Source of the DNA: Marinobacter sp. LA51 | GTDB lineage: Bacteria > Pseudomonadota > Gammaproteobacteria > Pseudomonadales > Oleiphilaceae | Assembly (NCBI RefSeq): GCF_030297175.1 | Contig: NZ_AP028070.1 | Location: 3,162,001 to 3,226,000 of the forward strand | Direction: 5' to 3' | DNA: 64,000 bases | Shown: positions 33,300-42,162 of the stretch, in pieces | Position numbering within the stretch: position 1 is the stretch's first letter | How the letters are laid out: the number at the start of each line of letters is the position of its first letter | Made by a program: the position numbers and the translations under genes | Notes under the pieces: generated by a model | Told to the model about the DNA's origin: nothing | What the model saw: only the letters and a program-made list of their open reading frames with translations | Database searches by the model: none

Positions 33300-34931
33300 T
33301 CAGACACTATGATAAAGGATCTCGCCGTCTTTGGGGGCATTTTCACCGGGTTCGGCTTCGTCCGCTGGCTCCTCTGCACCTGAGTCACCGGCAGGCAAAG
33401 CCTCCTCCGCCTGCTCACCAGCTGCACCAGCTGCACCAGGCTTACGCTCTGCCCCAGGAGCGGGTTCCTCCAGCAAAGATTCTTCACCGGGCTCAAGCAG
33501 CACGGTGGCAGGCTGACTACACCAGATGCCGTCGCTGCCGGATTCACACAGATTGGTCAGTGAAAAAGCGGTGTACTGAATGCCGATGTAGGCCACCACC
33601 ACCGGCAGCACCAGGCGCATCACCCAGAACCAGATCCCGGCAAACAGCTTGGGCGCCTGACCCAGAATCTGGCTCGACAGACCGCGGGTAATGCGCCACC
33701 CGGTAAACACCGACACCAGGATGGCGACAGCTGGAATCAGGAGACCACCGGTAATCAGCTCCAACCAGCGAAACACCGTGGCACCGGCCATCCGGTCACT
33801 GGCCCAAACGTTGAATGACAACAACGACGCCAACCCCGCGAACCAGACCGCAAGACCAATAATCAGCGCCGACCAGCCCCGGGGCGCGCCGGTCCATTCA
33901 CGGAACCAGCCCACCACCGGCTCCATCAGCGCCAGTGAGGTGGTCCAGACAATCATCACCGTGAGCAGAAAAACCACGGCAATCACGAACTGACTGATCG
34001 GGAACTCCGCCAGGGTCACCGGAAGCGATACGAACAACAGGCCAAAGCCGCGCTCACCGTCAAAACTGGTGCCACCCGTTGCCACCGAGAAAATCATCAA
34101 GCCGGCAACAATGGCCACCAGGGTATCCATGAGCACCACCGCCAGGATCGAACGCTTCAAGCGGGTGCCTGGTGCAGTGTAGGCACCGAAGATCGCCCAC
34201 ACCCCCATACCAAGGCCCAGAGTAAAGAAGGCGTGAAACAGCGCCGCCTTCACACTCGCGAAACTGACATCCTCGGGATGGGTAGCCAGAATGTGCTCAA
34301 TGGCGCCATCGATCCGACCGTGCCAGACCGCCAGCGCAAACAACGCCACCATCAACAACAGGGCGCCAGGCACTACAACCCGCAGTGCGCGCTCAAGCCC
34401 GCTCGCCACCCCCTGGATCGAAACCCAGATCACCAACACCAGAAACAGCGCGTGCCAGCTCATGAACACCCGGTATTCCCGGGGATCGGACACCAGGCCG
34501 GCGAGAATCTGGGTGGCCCCTGCCTGGTCAATACCGGAGAACTTCCCCACAGCGCCATAGAACACGTAGGCCAGCGCAATGGAGCCAAATACCGCAGTGA
34601 ACGACAACACCAGAAACGCCGCCAAGATGCCCAACCGGCCCACAATGAGCCAGGCATTGGACGCTTTGGCACTGCGGACAAAACCGTCCAGCGCCAGCAC
34701 CAGACCATGACGGGAGTGCCGGCCCAAAGCTGCCTCCGTGACCATCAATGGCAAGGTCACCAGCAGCAGGCAAGCCAGGTAGATGAGGATAAAGAGCCCG
34801 CCACCGTGCAGGCTGGCAAGATAGGGAAACTGCCACAGGTTGGCGAGCCCGACAGTGGCACCCAACGCGGCCCAGAAAAACGTCGATTTGCGGGTAAAGG
34901 ACCCGATGTGTGTCTGATACGGCGTAGGCAT
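33300..34931 (-). CDS. Neurotransmitter:sodium symporter family transporter
   Basis: An inner-membrane Na+-coupled symporter of the NSS (SNF/LeuT) family, probably for an amino acid or other small amine. It has 543 residues and about 11 to 12 membrane segments. The TM1 signature reads ALGATVGLANLWQFPYLA and the TM1 unwound Na+ site lies there; TM6 region has FHAFFTLGLGMGVWAIFGAY. The C-terminal 65 residues are a low-complexity Ala/Glu/Pro/Gly tail, unusual for the family. The start at 34931 (MPTPYQTHIGSFTRKSTFFW) follows AGGGGCGCGA. Substrate is not predictable. Confidence 0.92.
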   Translation of the reverse strand: MPTPYQTHIGSFTRKSTFFWAALGATVGLANLWQFPYLASLHGGGLFILIYLACLLLVTLPLMVTEAALGRHSRHGLVLALDGFVRSAKASNAWLIVGRLGILAAFLVLSFTAVFGSIALAYVFYGAVGKFSGIDQAGATQILAGLVSDPREYRVFMSWHALFLVLVIWVSIQGVASGLERALRVVVPGALLLMVALFALAVWHGRIDGAIEHILATHPEDVSFASVKAALFHAFFTLGLGMGVWAIFGAYTAPGTRLKRSILAVVLMDTLVAIVAGLMIFSVATGGTSFDGERGFGLLFVSLPVTLAEFPISQFVIAVVFLLTVMIVWTTSLALMEPVVGWFREWTGAPRGWSALIIGLAVWFAGLASLLSFNVWASDRMAGATVFRWLELITGGLLIPAVAILVSVFTGWRITRGLSSQILGQAPKLFAGIWFWVMRLVLPVVVAYIGIQYTAFSLTNLCESGSDGIWCSQPATVLLEPGEESLLEEPAPGAERKPGAAGAAGEQAEEALPAGDSGAEEPADEAEPGENAPKDGEILYHSV

Positions 34932-35111
34932 TCGCGCCCCTGTTAGATTCTGGCCTGACATTGTAGCTGATCGGCTCGCGCACGCACGACCAGACAAAGC
35001 CGATCGCGGCGATTTCGTGACCGGTCTGGCAGTCCTGAGCTACAATGGCCGTTTTGCCGGCGACCATACCGGCCAATTCGTTCATTCGTCCGACCCCGGA
35101 TTAACTGATTC

Positions 35112-35591
35112 ATGAGCAAGAAAAAGCCCGGAACGCCGAGCAGTACCATCGCCCTGAACAAAAAGGCGAAACACGAGTACCACATTGAGGAACGCTTCGA
35201 AGCCGGCCTGTCCCTGCTGGGTTGGGAGGTAAAATCCCTGCGTGCTGGCAAGGCACAGCTGGTGGACGCCTATGTGTTGCTGAAAAATGGCGAGGCCTGG
35301 CTGCTTGGGTCTCACATCATGCCGTTGAACACAGCCTCCACGCACGTGGTGGCCGACCCGACCCGCACCCGAAAGCTGCTGCTGCACGCCAAGGAAATTG
35401 CCAAGATCATTGGCAAGGTGAACCAGACCGGCCGCACCTGCATCCCGCTCGCCCTGTACTGGAAGAAGAACAAGGTGAAGTGCGAGATCGCCCTGGTGAC
35501 CGGCAAGAAACAGTTCGACAAGCGGGCGACCGAGAAAGAACGCGACTGGAACCGCCAGAAGCAACGCATTCTGCGCGACGCCAACGCCTGA
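35112..35591 (+). CDS. smpB: SsrA-binding protein SmpB
   Basis: SmpB binds tmRNA and brings it to stalled ribosomes. It has 159 residues. The beta-barrel core is [20 protein letters not shown] and [20 protein letters not shown]; the basic C-terminal tail is [20 protein letters not shown] and ends at RILRDANA. Its partner RNA gene ssrA lies 1.7 kb downstream, with one gene between them. Confidence 0.98.
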   Translation: MSKKKPGTPSSTIALNKKAKHEYHIEERFEAGLSLLGWEVKSLRAGKAQLVDAYVLLKNGEAWLLGSHIMPLNTASTHVVADPTRTRKLLLHAKEIAKIIGKVNQTGRTCIPLALYWKKNKVKCEIALVTGKKQFDKRATEKERDWNRQKQRILRDANA

Positions 35592-35670
35592 AGCCCCAGC
35601 CAGACTAGCCCTCTCCATACCTGTTGTCGGCCTCAAATGGCACATCAGGTATGTCGCGTCCGCACTCTCT

Positions 35671-35698
35671 TTGCACAGTTTTTAATCAGGCCTATACT
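35671..35698 (+). promoter_or_regulatory. Candidate promoter of the wax ester synthase gene
   Basis: TTGCAC and TATACT separated by 16 bases, with the start codon 35 bases beyond the -10. It lies after smpB, so the synthase is likely expressed separately. Confidence 0.6.
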
Positions 35699-35732
35699 CG
35701 GGGGTTCCCGAGGCCTTGCAAAGGGAGTGCAA

Positions 35733-37163
35733 ATGTCTCTCACCCCCTCGAATACCCGAACACCCATGGCGGCCGTCGATCGCGCATGGCTGCGCATGGA
35801 CAGCCCGGAAAATCCAATGATGGTCTGCAGCTTGTTGGTGCTGGACCGCCCGATTTCCGTGAATCATCTCAGACGCACGCTGGAAGAGCGGCTTCTGCGT
35901 TTCCGTCAGTTTCGCCAGAGGATAGTCGACACCGGCGACCGCGCGTACTGGCAGGATGACCCGTCCTTTGACCTGGACAACCACCTGCACACCGTTGCCC
36001 TGCCCGGCAAGGCAGACCAGGCCCAGCTGCAGAAACTGGTGGGCGACCTGAACAGCACCGCACTGGATTTCCGGCGGCCACTCTGGCAACTGCACTACAT
36101 CGACAATTACCAGGGCGGCAGCGCACTGCTGATCCGTATCCATCACTGCATTGCCGATGGCATTTCGCTGGTGCGGGTGATGCTATCCCTGACCGACAAA
36201 ACCCCGGAGCCGATGCTTCCGAAAGTTGCGGTGCGTTCGGCCGCGCCTGCGCCGAAACGATCATGGCTGCAATCGACGCTTCACCGGGCGGTGGACAACA
36301 TTCAGGCCGCCACCTACCAGACCCAGCTGTTTATCCAGTCGGTTCGTGAAGATCCGAAATACCCGGCCAAACTGGCGTCCACCGCCGGCAGTGTCGCGCT
36401 CGATTTGCTCAAGCTCGGGCTCGCGCCGTTCGAGCCGGAGACCGGATTGCGACGCCCCCTGTGCGGGCGCAAACACGTCGCCTGGGCCAAACCGCTGGAT
36501 CTGGACGAAGTTAAAGCCTGCGCCAAGGCCCTCGGCGGCACCGTGAACGATACTCTGATGTGTACCGCCACCGGGGCCCTGCAGCGCCACTTCGCCGCCC
36601 GTCGCGAAGATGTGCCCGAGTGCGGCCTGCGGGTTGCTGTGCCATTCAACCTGCGACCACTGAACCAGCCGATTGAAATCCTCGGCAACAAGTTCGGCCT
36701 GGTGCTGGTGAACCTGCCGGTGGAGGTTCAGGATCCGTTCATGTGTTTCCGGCAGGTGCAGGAAAACATGAACCGCCTGAAGCGCTCTTACCAGGCGCAG
36801 GTGACCTACAGCCTCCTTGATCTGTTTGGCCGTGGCCCCGACGCCCTGGAGCGCAGGGCCCTGGGTTTGCTGAGCAACAAGGCCTCCGCCGTGCTGACCA
36901 ACGTGCCGGGCCCCAAGGAGCCGCTGTACATGGCCGGCGCCAAGGTCACCCAGCCGATGTTCTGGGTGCCCCAGAGCGGCTCAATCGGCATAGGCATGAG
37001 CATCTTCAGTTATGCCGGCACCGTGCAGTTCGGTATCACCGTGGACAAGAACATTCACGCCGATCCGGACGAGATCATGGCGTACTTCCAGGAAAGCTTT
37101 GAAGCCCTCAGCCACGTCGCCCTGGCTGGCCGGCGAGGCGCCATTGAACGCAAAGCGGGCTGA
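35733..37163 (+). CDS. Wax ester synthase/acyl-CoA:diacylglycerol acyltransferase
   Basis: A WS/DGAT enzyme that esterifies fatty alcohols or diacylglycerol with acyl-CoA to make storage wax esters or triacylglycerol. It has 476 residues. The condensing motif HHCIADG (137-143) is intact; other family landmarks are DRAWLRMDSPENPMMVCSLL near the start, GTVNDTLMCTATGAL, NLRP, and SNVPGP-like TNVPGPKEPLYMAGAKV. The start at 35733 has AAGGGAG seven bases upstream; the longer frame begins inside the promoter. Marinobacter strains typically hold several paralogues; which one this is cannot be told. Confidence 0.93.
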   Translation: MSLTPSNTRTPMAAVDRAWLRMDSPENPMMVCSLLVLDRPISVNHLRRTLEERLLRFRQFRQRIVDTGDRAYWQDDPSFDLDNHLHTVALPGKADQAQLQKLVGDLNSTALDFRRPLWQLHYIDNYQGGSALLIRIHHCIADGISLVRVMLSLTDKTPEPMLPKVAVRSAAPAPKRSWLQSTLHRAVDNIQAATYQTQLFIQSVREDPKYPAKLASTAGSVALDLLKLGLAPFEPETGLRRPLCGRKHVAWAKPLDLDEVKACAKALGGTVNDTLMCTATGALQRHFAARREDVPECGLRVAVPFNLRPLNQPIEILGNKFGLVLVNLPVEVQDPFMCFRQVQENMNRLKRSYQAQVTYSLLDLFGRGPDALERRALGLLSNKASAVLTNVPGPKEPLYMAGAKVTQPMFWVPQSGSIGIGMSIFSYAGTVQFGITVDKNIHADPDEIMAYFQESFEALSHVALAGRRGAIERKAG

Positions 37164-37214
37164 ACGGATAGGCATAAGCACTTACCTCAAAACAGCGATG
37201 GCACGAAACAAACC

Positions 37215-37244
37215 TTGAAGTACGGCAAACCGGACACATATACT
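37215..37244 (+). promoter_or_regulatory. Candidate sigma-70 promoter of ssrA
   Basis: TTGAAG and TATACT separated by 18 bases, eight bases before the mature 5' end of tmRNA. Confidence 0.7.
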
Positions 37245-37252
37245 GTCGGTAA

Positions 37253-37617
37253 GGGGACGACATGGCTTCGACGCTGGTGGCGAACCCTTGAGTGCATGTC
37301 GAGATGGCAGCCAATCTCGTTAATCCAAAGCTGCAACGCAATAGTCGCAAACGACGAAAACTACGCACTAGCAGCGTAAGCTGCTAGTCGTCCTGACTGG
37401 GTCGCCCGTAGCCCAGAGCTACATCTCAGGACGTCATCGCTTACGGGATGCTCCGTTATCCAGAGCTCACTGGTTAACGGCTAAGATATAAAGAGATCGC
37501 TTCTTGCACCCTGACCTTCGGGTCGCTTGAAGTTAAATTAATAGAGGGACGCTATGCATGTAGACTCTCAAGGTTGAGTACTGGCGGACGCGGGTTCAAT
37601 TCCCGCCGTCTCCACCA
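37253..37617 (+). ncRNA. ssrA: Transfer-messenger RNA
   Basis: tmRNA rescues stalled ribosomes and tags the unfinished protein for proteolysis. The 365-nt gene begins GGGGACG and ends CGTCTCC-ACCA, which pair as the acceptor stem; CCA is encoded. The T-arm reads GGGTTCAATTCCC. The tag frame 37347-37379 encodes ANDENYALAA followed by TAA, preceded by the conserved AATAGTC. Several internal pseudoknot stems are evident in the middle. No integrase or prophage follows the 3' end, a common attachment site. Confidence 0.98.
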
Positions 37618-37625
37618 ACTACCCA

Positions 37626-37656
37626 GAGAAAAGCCCCGTTTTCCGGGGCTTTTCTC
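37626..37656 (+). terminator. Terminator of ssrA
   Basis: GAGAAAAGCCCC / GGGGCTTTTCTC stem with a short loop, ending in a T-rich stretch, nine bases past the tmRNA CCA. Confidence 0.88.
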
Positions 37657-37768
37657 GTTTCAGGGCATACCTTTCCGTTCGCCGAAGTTGGCGTCATACC
37701 GATTAAATAAATCCCAGTCATTGTATAGTTAAGGCTCCTGACCCACTCACCGCACCGGACCTTCTGCG

Positions 37769-38365
37769 ATGGACCAGACCCAGCAACCCGCCAATCTGAC
37801 CGACGTACTCCAGCGCCTGCGTGAGCACACCGAGGGCCAACAGCACATCTCCATTGGCGATCTACTGGCGGCGGTTGGCCAGCGCTCGTTCGGGCCGGTG
37901 GTGCTGATCGCAGGCCTGATCACCATCGCCCCGCTGATTGGTGATATTCCCGGCGTACCGACTTTGCTGGGCCTGGTGGTGCTGCTGACGCTGGGGCAAC
38001 TGCTGTTCCAGCGCCAATCGGTGTGGATTCCGAATAAACTGTCTAACCGCCGCGTGGCCCGGGAAACTCTGATCAAGGGCCTGGACTGGATGCAGAAGCC
38101 GGCCTGCTTTGTGGACCGCTGGACTCGCCCACGGCTGACCTGGCTGGTACGGGGGCCCGGGCAGTACCTGATGGCGTTGATTTGCATGCTGGTGGCCGCG
38201 GCCATGCCGGCCATGGAGGTGGTGCCTTTTAGCGCCAACGGTGGTGCGCTGGCGCTGATGGTGTTCGGTATGGCCATGGTGGTGGAGGATGGCGTGCTGG
38301 CCTTGCTGGGCATGGCCATCACCGGCGGTACTTTGTGGGCGGTGATAATCGGGCTCATGGGATAG
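37769..38365 (+). CDS. ExoD family inner-membrane protein
   Basis: A 198-residue member of the ExoD family, named for a Rhizobium exopolysaccharide/alkali-sensitivity gene; the molecular role is unknown. Family landmarks are TEGQQHISIGDLLAAVGQRS, FGPVVLIAGLITIAPLIGDI and PGVPTLLGLVVLL; four membrane segments are likely. It stands alone between ssrA and cheV. An alkali or salt stress role is a guess from the family. Confidence 0.88.
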   Translation: MDQTQQPANLTDVLQRLREHTEGQQHISIGDLLAAVGQRSFGPVVLIAGLITIAPLIGDIPGVPTLLGLVVLLTLGQLLFQRQSVWIPNKLSNRRVARETLIKGLDWMQKPACFVDRWTRPRLTWLVRGPGQYLMALICMLVAAAMPAMEVVPFSANGGALALMVFGMAMVVEDGVLALLGMAITGGTLWAVIIGLMG

Positions 38366-38559
38366 CACAAGCTGCCGATAACCAACTGAACGCTGGTCAC
38401 CATTTGAAACAAAGCAGTTGAACCGGACACCCGGCCAATGCTGGTATTATTACGACATACCTATGGCTTGCCTACGCTCCGCGCTCAGCGGTACTACCAG
38501 CCAATACACCAGAGAACGCCCGTACTTGCGGGCTTTCGTCGCTTCGAGGATTCGGTTGT

Positions 38560-39447
38560 ATGCTCACTAAAACGAAACAGGCCCAGAAATTACTGCTGTT
38601 TCGGTTGTCCGGTGACCGGTTATTCGGGATTGGCACCCTGAAGATTCGGGAAATCCTGCCGTTCATGCGTTTGAGCAAGCTGCCTCACAGTCACCACGCC
38701 GTTATTGGCACTGCGATGTTTCGTGGTTCTGCGGTGCCAGTCATCGACATGGCCGCTGCTGTGGGGCACCCCCCACTGACTCCGGACGAACAGGCCAAAG
38801 CATCCATCATCATTACCGACATCCAGCGCCAGGAAATCGGGTTTCTGGTGCGCGGCGTGAATCAGATCATCGAGGCCGACTGGAAACAGGTAATGCCGCC
38901 ACCCAAGGCGCTGGGCGAACGAGCCTTCATCACCGGCCTACTGGACCGCGAAGGCGACATCATCCAGTTGCTGGATGTGGAGCTGTTGCTGGCGAAGGTG
39001 TATCCGGAATCCCTGCTTACCGAGGATGTGGCGCTCACCGATGTTCAGAGCGAAACCCTGAAGGCGCTGAACATCCTGCTGGTAGACGATTCCCAGGTGG
39101 CCCGTAAACAGCTGTCGGATGCCCTGGACAGCAAGGGCATTTCCTACCAGGTGACGTCTAACGGTGATGAAGCCTTACAGATTCTGCTGACCAACGATGA
39201 GCTGAACAAACCCATCGATATCCTGGTCAGCGATATCGAAATGCCTGGGCTGGATGGCTACGAACTGACGTTCAATCTCCGCGACAACGCAGCCGTGAAA
39301 CAGCCCTACGTGATTCTCCACACCTCACTGAACAGTGAGATGAGCCTGAGCTACGCCAACCAGGTGGGCGCCAATGAGGCGCTCACCAAGTTCGATGCCA
39401 AAGAGCTGCTGCAGGCCATGTTGCGGGGCGCCGATCAGGCCCGGTAA
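38560..39447 (+). CDS. cheV: Chemotaxis coupling protein CheV
   Basis: CheV links chemoreceptors to CheA through a CheW-like domain and can be tuned by phosphorylation of its receiver domain. It has 295 residues: CheW domain at about 10-155 (LLLFRLSGDRLFGIGTLKIR) and REC domain at about 170-292 (NILLVDDSQVARKQL, phosphoacceptor Asp in ILVSDIEMPG, LHTS, Lys in ALTKF). No other chemotaxis gene is adjacent. Its stop abuts the stop of the convergent lipoprotein gene with no bases between. Confidence 0.93.
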   Translation: MLTKTKQAQKLLLFRLSGDRLFGIGTLKIREILPFMRLSKLPHSHHAVIGTAMFRGSAVPVIDMAAAVGHPPLTPDEQAKASIIITDIQRQEIGFLVRGVNQIIEADWKQVMPPPKALGERAFITGLLDREGDIIQLLDVELLLAKVYPESLLTEDVALTDVQSETLKALNILLVDDSQVARKQLSDALDSKGISYQVTSNGDEALQILLTNDELNKPIDILVSDIEMPGLDGYELTFNLRDNAAVKQPYVILHTSLNSEMSLSYANQVGANEALTKFDAKELLQAMLRGADQAR

Positions 39448-40329
39448 TCAGCCCTCGGCGGTCAGGCTTTCGCGCAGGTCGGCAAAGAACGCGTTGGTTT
39501 CAGCGCGAATCTCGTCCAGCTGAGCTTCCCAGTCATCTTTGTACCGATTGTAGGTTTGCGCACTCAGCTGGGTGAACCGCTCGCCAGTCTCGCCCAGGGT
39601 GCGGCTGGCCTGCGCTAGGGTCTCCATGGTGGGCTCTTCCAGTGACTTGACCTCTTTACTCAGGCTGCGGGAGGCCTGCTCCAGAATCACTCGGTCTTCA
39701 GGCGTTGCCTGCTCACCCTGCTCCAGCGCTTCGTTGATTGACTCCTGCAGTTTCTCGATGGCCTGCTGCATCAGTGCACCAAAGTCCTCAACGGCATCCC
39801 GGGTCTTGCGCTCTACTTCCGCCGAGTAAGCCTCAAAGTTGCGGGCAAACTCGTCCATGCTGGCTTCAATGTCGTCCGATGACGAGGAGAAGCTGCTAGA
39901 AAGTTTCTCGCCCAGCTTATTCAGTTCGCCCATGAGATTGCCGAACATTGATGGCCGTAGGAGCGCATCCTCAGTGCGGTCATAATCCACCTGCCAGGTC
40001 TCGGGCTCTTTGATCAGAAAGGTGATCAGCTCCTGGTGCTCACCTTCCTTACCGTATTCCGGCGGCAGCCGAGTGACTACAGAGGCTTCCTGCTCATCGA
40101 TCACCACCCGACCGTAAGACGGTTCAATGCCGGTCCAGTCTTTGCGGAAACCATCAAAGTCATCGGGAGAGCTAAGAGTAGAGAATTCGGCGACGGCATC
40201 GGCGTTGTTTTCAGCGACGGCCTGCCAGAATGCTTCCGCCACTTGCTGGGGGGTTTCCGGTTTGCTGCAACCGGCCAACACCAACAGGGCTATGGCTGCG
40301 AACAGGCATCGGAACAGGGACTGGTTCAT
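39448..40329 (-). CDS. Lipoprotein with NTF2-like N-terminal domain and coiled coil
   Basis: A 293-residue lipoprotein of unknown function. The signal ends in LLVLAGC with lipidation at Cys21. Residues about 25-125 (TPQQVAEAFWQAVAENNADA) resemble DUF4878/NTF2-like domains, and residues 135-290 are strongly helical and acidic with coiled-coil character (EDFGALMQQAIEKLQESINE). No enzyme motif is seen. It lies 70 bases after the acetolactate synthase gene in the same direction and may be the last gene of that set. I do not recognise a named family. Confidence 0.75.
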   Translation of the reverse strand: MNQSLFRCLFAAIALLVLAGCSKPETPQQVAEAFWQAVAENNADAVAEFSTLSSPDDFDGFRKDWTGIEPSYGRVVIDEQEASVVTRLPPEYGKEGEHQELITFLIKEPETWQVDYDRTEDALLRPSMFGNLMGELNKLGEKLSSSFSSSSDDIEASMDEFARNFEAYSAEVERKTRDAVEDFGALMQQAIEKLQESINEALEQGEQATPEDRVILEQASRSLSKEVKSLEEPTMETLAQASRTLGETGERFTQLSAQTYNRYKDDWEAQLDEIRAETNAFFADLRESLTAEG

Positions 40330-40399
40330 TCAGTGGCCTCCTAAATGGCTAAATAGTTGACTAGATAGCTGGCGAAATCAGGAGGCCATCATACAACGG

Positions 40400-42073
40400 C
40401 TACAGCCGGCAGGTCAGGTCGGCAAGTTCCTCATCAAACACCCGCCGGTTCTCGCTATAATCCACCGGCACGTCCACCAGGTGCACACCGCCATTCCCCA
40501 GCGCGGATTCCAACACCGGCCGCAAATCCTCGGTGCGGGTTACCCGGTGACCGGTGGCGCCATAGGCATCGGCGTATTTGACGAAATCCGGGTTTTGGTA
40601 GTCCAGGCCAAAGTCCTGAAAACCTTCCTGGGCCTGCTTCCACTTGATCATGCCGTAGGCGCTGTCGTTAATGATCAGCACCACCAGGTTGAGGTTCAGG
40701 CGAACGGCTGTCTCCACCTCCTGGCTGTTCATCATGAAGCCACCGTCGCCACAAATCGCCATGACCTTCTGATGCGGGTATAGCATGGCCGCCATCATGG
40801 CGCTGGGCAGGCCGGCGCCCATGGAGGCCAGGGCGTTGTCGAGCAGCACGGTGTTGTTGTCGTAAGCTGGATAATTGCGCGCAAACCACAGCTTGTACAT
40901 GCCGTTATCGAGGGCAATGATGCCGTCGTCCGGCATTACCGCACGCACGTCGCTGACGATGCGCTGGGGAATGATCGGGAACCGGGGATCGTCGGCGCGA
41001 TCCTTTAGATGTTCGTCCACTGCCGCTTTCACTTCCATGAACCAGGTGAAGTCGTGGCTGCCACAGTGGCCGCAGTGCTCGGCCATGTATTCCACGCTGT
41101 TGGCTATATCGCCCACCACCTCATGCTGGGGGAAATACACCGGATCTACATCGGCACCGCTGAAGTTCACGTGGATGACCTGCTTGCCGCCGGGTTTCAT
41201 GAAGAACGGGGGCTTTTCGACCACATCATGGCCCACGTTAATCACCAGGTCGGCATGGTCGATGGCGCAGTGCACAAAATCGCCCGAGGAAAGCGCGGCA
41301 TTGCCCAGATATCGGGGATGCCGTTCATCCACCACACCTTTGCCCATCTGGGTGGTGAAGAACGGAATGTTAGTCACGTTGACCAGGTGAATCAGCGCCT
41401 GCGACACCCGTTTCCGGTTCGCCCCCGCACCGATCATGATCAGCGGGTGCTTGGCCTGGCGCAGCATGTCGCAGGCCATCTCCAGGCTTTTGACACTGGC
41501 GGAGGGGCGCCTCGCATCACTGGGCTCAAAGATATGGGTGTCCGAATCCGGTTGCTCGTCGGCGATGTCTTCGGGTAATTCCAGATGCACTGCGCCGGGC
41601 CTCTCCTCCAACGCCAGCCGGAAGGCCTCTCGAACTTTCGCAGGAATGGTGTTGGCGTTGCTGATCTGACGGGTGTACTTGGTCAGCGGACGCATCAGAT
41701 CCACCACATCGAGGATCTGGAACAGGCCCTGCTTTGACGATTTGATCGGCTTCTGGCCTGAGATCATCATCATGGGCATACCACCAAGCTGGGCATAAGC
41801 GGCGGCGGTTACCAGATTGGTGGCACCCGGGCCCAGGGTGGAGAGACACACGCCAACCCGACCGGTCAGCCGTCCATAGGTGGCGGCCATGAAGCCGGCG
41901 GCCTGTTCGTGGCGGTTCAGTACCAGCTGGATATTGGATTTCCGCAATGCTTCCAACAAAGCAAGGTTCTCTTCCCCCGGCACACCAAAGAGGTACCGCA
42001 CTCCTTCGTTCTCCAGGGCGCGGATGAACAGCTCAGCCCCGTTGCGCGCCTCCGTGGTTAGCTCCGTTGTCAT
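40400..42073 (-). CDS. Acetolactate synthase-like thiamine diphosphate enzyme
   Basis: A 557-residue ThDP enzyme of the acetolactate synthase large-subunit type. The catalytic Glu is in FGVPGEENLALLEAL, the middle domain has LIMIGAGANRKRVSQA, and the cofactor motif is GDGGFMMNSQEVETAV with the metal-binding Asn in IINDSAYGMIKWKQ. No regulatory small subunit gene (ilvN/ilvH) follows, and no alsD is seen, so a biosynthetic isoleucine/valine role is doubtful; a catabolic AlsS-like or a different carboligase role is possible. It follows the Cys-His-Asn protein gene by 89 bases in the same direction. Confidence 0.88.
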   Translation of the reverse strand: MTTELTTEARNGAELFIRALENEGVRYLFGVPGEENLALLEALRKSNIQLVLNRHEQAAGFMAATYGRLTGRVGVCLSTLGPGATNLVTAAAYAQLGGMPMMMISGQKPIKSSKQGLFQILDVVDLMRPLTKYTRQISNANTIPAKVREAFRLALEERPGAVHLELPEDIADEQPDSDTHIFEPSDARRPSASVKSLEMACDMLRQAKHPLIMIGAGANRKRVSQALIHLVNVTNIPFFTTQMGKGVVDERHPRYLGNAALSSGDFVHCAIDHADLVINVGHDVVEKPPFFMKPGGKQVIHVNFSGADVDPVYFPQHEVVGDIANSVEYMAEHCGHCGSHDFTWFMEVKAAVDEHLKDRADDPRFPIIPQRIVSDVRAVMPDDGIIALDNGMYKLWFARNYPAYDNNTVLLDNALASMGAGLPSAMMAAMLYPHQKVMAICGDGGFMMNSQEVETAVRLNLNLVVLIINDSAYGMIKWKQAQEGFQDFGLDYQNPDFVKYADAYGATGHRVTRTEDLRPVLESALGNGGVHLVDVPVDYSENRRVFDEELADLTCRL

Positions 42074-42162
42074 CGTTGTCCCTTTTGTTTGTCGCCGGTG
42101 TCACAGCCTTAATCTATGACGTACGTGGAGAATGCCTGGGAAGTGCACAGGAGGCGCACAAA

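Noticed and set aside
37253..37617. tmRNA 3' end as an attachment site for a mobile element
   Set aside because: ssrA is a common integration target, but no integrase, direct repeat of the 3' end or foreign genes follow; a normal terminator and exoD come next.
40400..42073. Calling the ThDP enzyme ilvB/ilvI of branched-chain amino acid synthesis
   Set aside because: No small regulatory subunit is adjacent and the gene company is unrelated to ilv genes, so a specific symbol is not justified.
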